Assembly (NCBI GenBank): GCA_964356195.1
Contig: CAYHGP010000020.1
Span: 1-18,841 of the forward strand
Reading direction: 5' to 3'
Origin: 2-02-FULL-48-14 sp964356195
Lineage (GTDB): Bacteria > Patescibacteriota > Gracilibacteria > UBA1369 > 2-02-FULL-48-14
Length of the DNA: 18,841 nucleotides
The translations under genes were made by a program, and so were the position numbers. The stretch's first letter is position 1. Every line of letters begins with the position of its first letter. Shown here one piece after another: positions 15,034-18,841 of this stretch. The notes under the pieces are model-generated. The model ran no database searches. It saw only the letters and a list, made by a program, of their open reading frames with translations, and was not told the origin of the DNA.

Positions 15034-15147
15034 TTATCCTTGACGTTGTTTGTGCTTAGGATTGTCACAGATTACGCGAATCACCCTTTTTCGGCGGATC
15101 TTCACGCATTTGTCGCAGATGACTTTTACAGAGGCTCGTACTTTCAT
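15034..15147 (-). CDS. rpmJ: 50S ribosomal protein L36
   Basis: A 37-residue protein, MKVRASVKVICDKCVKIRRK followed by RVIRVICDNPKHKQRQG. It keeps the zinc-ribbon ligands Cys-x2-Cys (CDKC) and Cys-x4-His (CDNPKH), so it is the zinc-binding form. The ATG overlaps the infA stop by 4 nt (ATGA), suggesting coupled translation. Confidence 0.96.
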   Translation of the reverse strand: MKVRASVKVICDKCVKIRRKRVIRVICDNPKHKQRQG

Positions 15148-15485
15148 TGTTGGGTTGGTTCAGTAGGCGGAACGGGAGGAATGGGTTCTACCGGGATTGC
15201 GGCTGCAGCGGCAGCTTCCTCCTGGGCGGCAATCTCCATTGGGGAGAGTTGACCCTTTTTGTGGCGGAAAACAATCCGGCCCTTATATAAATCGTAAGGT
15301 GTCAGCTCAACGGTGACCGCATCTCCCGGAATGATTCGAATGTAATTGATTCGCATCTTTCCTGAAAGGTGGCAAAGCACTTCGTGGTCCGTTGGGTAAG
15401 CAGGGTCATCCAGTCTAACTCGGAATGTCGCGTTAGGTAGGCACTCTGCGACGATTCCCTTCACTTGGATGACTTGTTTGGTCAT
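15144..15485 (-). CDS. infA: Translation initiation factor IF-1 with C-terminal extension
   Basis: IF-1 occupies the ribosomal A site during initiation. The OB-fold core spans about residues 1-78: VKGIVAECLPNATFRVRLDD, then HEVLCHLSGKMRINYIRIIPGD, TVELTPYDLYKGRIVFRHK. Family members are usually about 72 residues; this one has 113. The extra part is mainly a low-complexity Ala/Pro/Glu tail after residue 80 (EEAAAAAAIPVEPIPPVPP), plus a small insertion, AYPTD, in the beta2-beta3 region. It is the first gene of the operon and its stop overlaps the rpmJ start. Confidence 0.95.
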   Translation of the reverse strand: MTKQVIQVKGIVAECLPNATFRVRLDDPAYPTDHEVLCHLSGKMRINYIRIIPGDAVTVELTPYDLYKGRIVFRHKKGQLSPMEIAAQEEAAAAAAIPVEPIPPVPPTEPTQQ

Positions 15486-15512
15486 TACCTGTTTTGAGGT
15501 AAAAGCAGTGGG

Positions 15513-15541
15513 ATTCTACACGGCCAAGTAGACAAATGCAA
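15513..15541 (-). promoter_or_regulatory. Candidate promoter of the infA-rpsI operon
   Basis: On the minus strand: TTGCAT (15536-15541), a 17-bp spacer, TAGAAT (15513-15518), then 27 nt to the infA ATG. The -35 is a weak match (TTG only), but the -10 equals that of three other promoters in the window. It lies back to back with the promoter of the LCP gene in a 114-bp divergent intergenic region. Confidence 0.5.
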
Positions 15542-15564
15542 GGCCATTTTTTGAGCAGAATCTT

Positions 15565-15592
15565 TTGTCAATTTTAAAGGGGCGTGTATAGT
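15565..15592 (+). promoter_or_regulatory. Probable leaderless promoter of the first LCP gene
   Basis: TTGTCA (15565-15570), a 16-bp spacer and TATAGT (15587-15592). The ATG at 15600 follows after 7 nt, so transcription should begin at or one base from the start codon. No upstream in-frame alternative or Shine-Dalgarno sequence exists. Confidence 0.7.
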
Positions 15593-15599
15593 TCTTTCG

Positions 15600-16907
15600 A
15601 TGAAATTCCCCGACAAAAAAAAGAGCCTAAAAAAGTTGGAAAAATGGATCACTCGTCAACGGGTCCAATCTGTTTTTCTTTTAGCCTTGTCCCTCACGGT
15701 CCTTTATCAGTTCAGCCAGTTCAGTGAGCTTCGCGATAAGGTGGATTCCGTGGATGGTTTGGAGAAAAGCACCTCTACGGTTCTTCAAGAAGTCAGCCAG
15801 GGAAAGGATTACCTCACCAGTTTTGGTAGCGACCTCAATGAAATTCGAAAATTCTTACTTCTTCCTACGAAAAACTATGACTTCAATGAGTCGGAGGAGG
15901 TGAATTTGGCTTCAGAAGGCGGAGAAGAAGAGGATTTGAATACTTTGCTCTTTAATTATGTGGCCCGTCTTGGGGAGTATGAAAAGAATCAAAAGGAGTA
16001 CGAGGCAAACTTGTCTACTCTTCAGACTGTTTTAGTGGAAACTTATTGGGGTGAACATGGCTTGACCGTTGATGCGAACGGGAATCCTTCTGATGCGTCC
16101 ATTGATTTCTCCTTTTTAGATACGAGTTTGGCGAACGAAGAAGTCTTCAAGATTTCTTTGAGTTATAATGGTGCATTTACAGTCGAAACGGTGGATGAGG
16201 ATCTTGAACTCAGTGACAAAAGTTCCGCAAGCAGCGTGGTCACCGACGTAAAAGCTTATGTTGAGAATGAGTTGACCGGGGTTCGTGAACACCTTCAATT
16301 GTTGGGGACGAGCCGAAGCTTTTTGTCTTCTCTTCTTGGCTCAGTGGCCGTGCAGGCTATGCTTGGCGCTCAGCATTTAACTTTAGGGACGGAGCTGGAA
16401 TCTCATGAAGAATATCACTATCAGTTCCTGAATACCGATCACGATACGGTGGCTGAACTTTCTATTTCCAAGGAAGACGGAACGATGCTTTTGTCTCTGA
16501 CGGCTCCTCTTGAAGGACACGACAGCGACTATTCCATGACCAGGGAGGATGCAGAAAGTGTTTTGACCAAGGCCCTTTCTGAAGCAGTAGACACTCGGAC
16601 GGATACGGCGAAGTTGGTGGAGAAAAATCGAAAAGACATCGAGACGGCGTTTGGAGACCGGGCGTTCCAGGCTGTTTTGAGTGAAATGGGTCTGCAGTTT
16701 GGAGCGGCTCAGGAGACGGATACGCGGATTTCTTACCCTATTACGAATGCGGCCGGGGAAACTTTACGGGTGCTTTTCATCGATAAAGCCACCGGGGAAG
16801 TGAAGGTGGAAAATTCAGACGGTCAGAATTCTCAGGAGCTTTCCATGGCTATTCAGGAATTTGACTGGTCAGGTAAAAAAAAACTTTCGACTCAGGTGTT
16901 AGCCTAG
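15600..16907 (+). CDS. Membrane-anchored N-terminal part of an LCP-family protein (or separate ectodomain protein)
   Basis: A 435-codon ORF. It has a basic N-terminus, one membrane segment (about residues 22-40, RVQSVFLLALSLTVLYQFSQ) and a helical, possibly coiled-coil stretch (about 42-90). An acidic ectodomain follows with three degenerate repeats (about 115-226, 227-332, 333-422). The topology fits a type II protein with the bulk outside. The ORF ends eight codons after a run of nine As (16875-16883). A -1 shift there enters the LCP frame downstream, giving 428 + 291 = 719 residues with membrane anchor and catalytic domain on one chain. LCP enzymes normally have exactly such an N-terminal anchor, whereas this ORF lacks the catalytic domain and the next lacks the anchor. 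I consider them one gene. Confidence 0.8.
   Translation: MKFPDKKKSLKKLEKWITRQRVQSVFLLALSLTVLYQFSQFSELRDKVDSVDGLEKSTSTVLQEVSQGKDYLTSFGSDLNEIRKFLLLPTKNYDFNESEEVNLASEGGEEEDLNTLLFNYVARLGEYEKNQKEYEANLSTLQTVLVETYWGEHGLTVDANGNPSDASIDFSFLDTSLANEEVFKISLSYNGAFTVETVDEDLELSDKSSASSVVTDVKAYVENELTGVREHLQLLGTSRSFLSSLLGSVAVQAMLGAQHLTLGTELESHEEYHYQFLNTDHDTVAELSISKEDGTMLLSLTAPLEGHDSDYSMTREDAESVLTKALSEAVDTRTDTAKLVEKNRKDIETAFGDRAFQAVLSEMGLQFGAAQETDTRISYPITNAAGETLRVLFIDKATGEVKVENSDGQNSQELSMAIQEFDWSGKKKLSTQVLA
16875..16883 (+). other. A9 slippery run joining the two LCP frames
   Basis: In the zero frame the codons are GGT AAA AAA AAA CTT, ending at TAG 16905-16907. Slipping back one base gives AAA AAA ACT TTC GAC and leads into the LCP frame, which has its own in-frame TAA at 16874-16876, just before the run. 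A AAA AAA is a classical -1 heptamer, and nine As also allow RNA polymerase slippage. No obvious stimulatory stem is visible downstream. Confidence 0.6.
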
Positions 16908-16927
16908 CCTCATCAGATTTAGGAGAC

Positions 16928-17758
16928 TTGGTGGACGAACCCAGCGATTTTAACATTCTAGTTATGGGGAAAAATGGTTCCAATGTGGACACCATCATTT
17001 TGGCAAACATCAATTCCGAGACGCGAAAAATCACAACCCTCAGCGTTCCTCGTGATCTTTATTACAAGGGTCGCAAAATCAATAGTGTTTATGCAAGCTA
17101 TGGGATTGATGAACAAGTGCGATGGGTGGAGGACATTGTGGGCTATAAAATTCACAACTACATTTTGATCGATATGTATGTATTCCGCGACATTATCGAT
17201 CTCATTGGGGGCGTGGACGTGACTTTGGAAGAAGACCTTATTGATCCCACCTACAAAACTTGTGATGATTCCGGATGTAGCACTTTGTACTATGAAGCGG
17301 GAGATTATCACTTGAATGGAACGGAAGCTTTGCGTATCGCGCGTTCCCGTCACAGCACCTCGGATTATTCTCGTGCCGCGCGGCAGCAAATTATTTTGCA
17401 GGGCTTGAAAGAGAAGGCCATGAGCCTTGGAGTGGGGGATGCGGATGTTTTGTTGTCTCTGATTTCTACGATTTTGGACTCCACGGAGACCGACATCGAT
17501 ATGGATGACGCCATTCGCTATTACTTCCGTTATCAGAACTTCGAACTCAGCCGAGGGTCGGTTTTGTCTACAGCGAATGTGCTGGATGCTGTTCCGGTTC
17601 CCGTGGGCTACGTGACCTCGCATCCTATTAAGACGTGTCTTGACGAAAGCAAACCTGAAACTTGTAGTGAGACCTATGCGATTGATACCTTGATGCCTGC
17701 CAATAGCAACTGGGGGCTGGTTCGAGATTTCGTGAAGTCTATTCTGAGTCCTGAATGA
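16928..17758 (+). CDS. LytR-CpsA-Psr (LCP) catalytic domain
   Basis: Family members transfer undecaprenyl-linked glycopolymers to the cell wall, outside the membrane. All core motifs are present: NVDTIILANIN, TTLSVPRDLYYKGRKINSVY, the polyprenyl-pocket region YILIDMYVFRDIIDLIGGVD, and HLNGTEALRIARSRHSTSDY followed by SRAARQQ. These include the conserved Arg/Asp residues of the active site. Taken alone the ORF starts at TTG 16928 or GTG 16931 (AGGAG at 16921-16925) and has no export signal. The same frame stays open upstream to the A9 run, and the codons before the TTG read SSDLGD, shared with SDLG at the same place in the next LCP gene. This supports fusion to the preceding ORF. Confidence 0.92.
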   Translation: MVDEPSDFNILVMGKNGSNVDTIILANINSETRKITTLSVPRDLYYKGRKINSVYASYGIDEQVRWVEDIVGYKIHNYILIDMYVFRDIIDLIGGVDVTLEEDLIDPTYKTCDDSGCSTLYYEAGDYHLNGTEALRIARSRHSTSDYSRAARQQIILQGLKEKAMSLGVGDADVLLSLISTILDSTETDIDMDDAIRYYFRYQNFELSRGSVLSTANVLDAVPVPVGYVTSHPIKTCLDESKPETCSETYAIDTLMPANSNWGLVRDFVKSILSPE

Positions 17759-17771
17759 GAGCCGCGGCGCG

Positions 17772-17799
17772 TTGACAGATTGCAAAGAAGGTCTAGAAT
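17772..17799 (+). promoter_or_regulatory. Sigma70-like promoter of the second LCP gene
   Basis: A perfect TTGACA (17772-17777), a 16-bp spacer and TAGAAT (17794-17799), 20 nt before the ATG at 17820. The leader is short, pyrimidine-rich and lacks a Shine-Dalgarno sequence. A 6-bp inverted repeat AAGAAG/CTTCTT (17785-17790, 17803-17808) flanks the -10 and might be an operator, though it is short. Confidence 0.75.
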
Positions 17800-17819
17800 A
17801 AACTTCTTCTTTTAAACTT

Positions 17820-18841
17820 ATGAGAGGTTCGAGACCTGAAATCATCGGTCCGCTTGTGGCGCTTTTGTCCACTTCTTCCTGTCGGCCCGTGGCGATGGAG
17901 GAGCTTACAGTCTCTCGCGATTTATCCAATCCGGCCGTTTTGGCTGAAACTGAACTTGAGATCCGGAACTATTCAAAGTACCCCTGTGCGGAAGAAATTA
18001 GGAATACTTTAGAAACGGTTCACGAGTTTGTTACGGGTGAGCCTGCAGCGCAATCGGAGGTGGCTTTCATTTGTTTGGACAAAGAGGCTGAGTACGAAGG
18101 CACACCGGTGGATGTCCTTGTTCAGTCCGATGGCTTGGGGGACACCTTCGCTTTGACCGATCCTTACTCCTTTTGGGTTCAAATGAGTAACTACCCGATG
18201 GGTTCGGACGAACGAGAAAGCTTTGTTCGATCCTTAACGGTTTGTGCTAAAACAGAGGGGTGTTTGGGACTTTCCCTGGATACGGAGGGATCCCCTGTCA
18301 GTTTTCCCCCGCAGGTGAGGTCAGCCTTTGAAGAGAATTTTACGCGTTCTGATCTTGGAGCGGTTCAAGATTCCGGGATAGCGCGTGAAGCTCTTATTGA
18401 AAATCCTGAAAGTTTCAATGTTCTCCTTATGGGGAAGCACGATACTTTGGTTGATACTTTAATCCTGGCTCATATTGATGAGGTGAGAAAGAAAATAACT
18501 TTAATCAGTGTCCCTCGCGATTTGTATTATGGGGGAAGAAAAATTAATGCTTATTATGGAAAGAAGGGCATTGAAGGACAGGTCACGGCGGTGGAGGAAG
18601 TCTTGGGCCAGAAGATCCGTGATTATGTTCTGATCGATATGTATGATTTTCGCGATCTTATTGATTTGATGGGAGGGGTGGACATTGTTCTTGAAAAAGA
18701 CCTTGTGGATAAAACTTATAAGACCCGTGATGGTGATACTTCTTCAACACTGAATTATCCGGCCGGGCCTCACCATTTGAATGGAACAGAATCTCTGCGC
18801 ATTGCGCGATCACGCCACAGCAGTTCCGATTTTTCTCGAGC
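17820..18841 (+). CDS. Second LCP-family protein (3' end beyond window)
   Basis: Starts MRGSRPEIIGPLVALLSTSS followed by Cys21, and stays open to the window edge (340 codons). The N-terminus is a short hydrophobic stretch ending in TSSC, possibly a weak lipobox or a short signal. Residues about 25-190 are an ectodomain unlike that of the preceding protein, with several cysteines. The LCP domain begins near residue 201 (FNVLLMGKHDTLVDTLILAH) and continues with LISVPRDLYYGGRKINAYYG, YVLIDMYDFRDLIDLMGGVD and HHLNGTESLRIARSRHSSSD. It is clearly a paralogue of the preceding LCP domain, and its own promoter separates it by 61 nt. Here anchor-like N-terminus and catalytic domain are in one continuous frame. 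Confidence 0.9.
   Translation, partial: MRGSRPEIIGPLVALLSTSSCRPVAMEELTVSRDLSNPAVLAETELEIRNYSKYPCAEEIRNTLETVHEFVTGEPAAQSEVAFICLDKEAEYEGTPVDVLVQSDGLGDTFALTDPYSFWVQMSNYPMGSDERESFVRSLTVCAKTEGCLGLSLDTEGSPVSFPPQVRSAFEENFTRSDLGAVQDSGIAREALIENPESFNVLLMGKHDTLVDTLILAHIDEVRKKITLISVPRDLYYGGRKINAYYGKKGIEGQVTAVEEVLGQKIRDYVLIDMYDFRDLIDLMGGVDIVLEKDLVDKTYKTRDGDTSSTLNYPAGPHHLNGTESLRIARSRHSSSDFSR

Noticed and set aside
16958..17929. 323-codon minus-strand ORF opposite the LCP genes
   Set aside because: It lies opposite conserved LCP motifs and crosses a plus-strand promoter; its composition is that of a shadow frame.
1..18841. tRNA, rRNA or other structured RNA genes; alternative genetic code; insertion sequences
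   Set aside because: No cloverleaf, rRNA-like stretch, transposase or terminal inverted repeats were seen. TGA functions as stop in trmD, infA and the LCP gene.

Overview
The window comes from a bacterial metagenome-style scaffold. It contains three runs of exactly 100 Ns (4394-4493, 6726-6825, 7969-8068), which are placeholder gaps. It uses the standard bacterial code: TGA is a real stop at the ends of trmD, infA and the LCP gene, which argues against the UGA=Gly lineages. The mix of features suggests a small-genome Gram-positive-like or Candidate Phyla Radiation bacterium, possibly of Peregrinibacteria type; that placement is inference only. The features are translation genes with almost no Shine-Dalgarno sequences, probable leaderless promoters, large calcium-binding SLH surface proteins, tandem LytR-CpsA-Psr (LCP) proteins and a class 1B pyrimidine pathway.

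Layout. (1) 1-1955, + strand: the tail of one SLH-like surface protein with its terminator, then a complete paralogue with signal peptide, thrombospondin-type-3 calcium repeats, PKD-like domain and SLH-like C-terminus. (2) 2002-6706, + strand: pyrimidine genes pyrD, pyrK, pyrE, an unrecognised beta-rich/TPR-like protein cut by a gap, and pyrF. Together they cover dihydroorotate to UMP. (3) 10373 down to about 6672, - strand: a tightly overlapping operon trmD, Ca2+-type P-ATPase, DUF167, ksgA, whose 3' end converges on pyrF. (4) 10404-11024, - strand: an AT-rich orphan gene with its own -10 box. (5) 15485 down to 11152, - strand: a translation/transcription operon infA, rpmJ, rpsM, rpsK, rpsD, rpoA, rplQ, rplM, rpsI, ending in a strong terminator. 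(6) 15600-18841, + strand, divergent from infA: two tandem LCP proteins, the second running off the window.

The most interesting observation is in region 6. A 435-codon membrane-anchored ORF and an LCP catalytic ORF lie in different frames, separated only by a run of nine A residues at 16875-16883. A -1 shift there would give one 719-residue membrane-anchored LCP enzyme. It could be programmed frameshifting or polymerase slippage, a decayed gene, or a homopolymer error. A second observation is a recurrent promoter form (TTGxxx, 16-bp spacer, TAGAAT-like -10). At trmD and at the first LCP gene the -10 lies 6-7 nt before the ATG, which predicts leaderless mRNAs.
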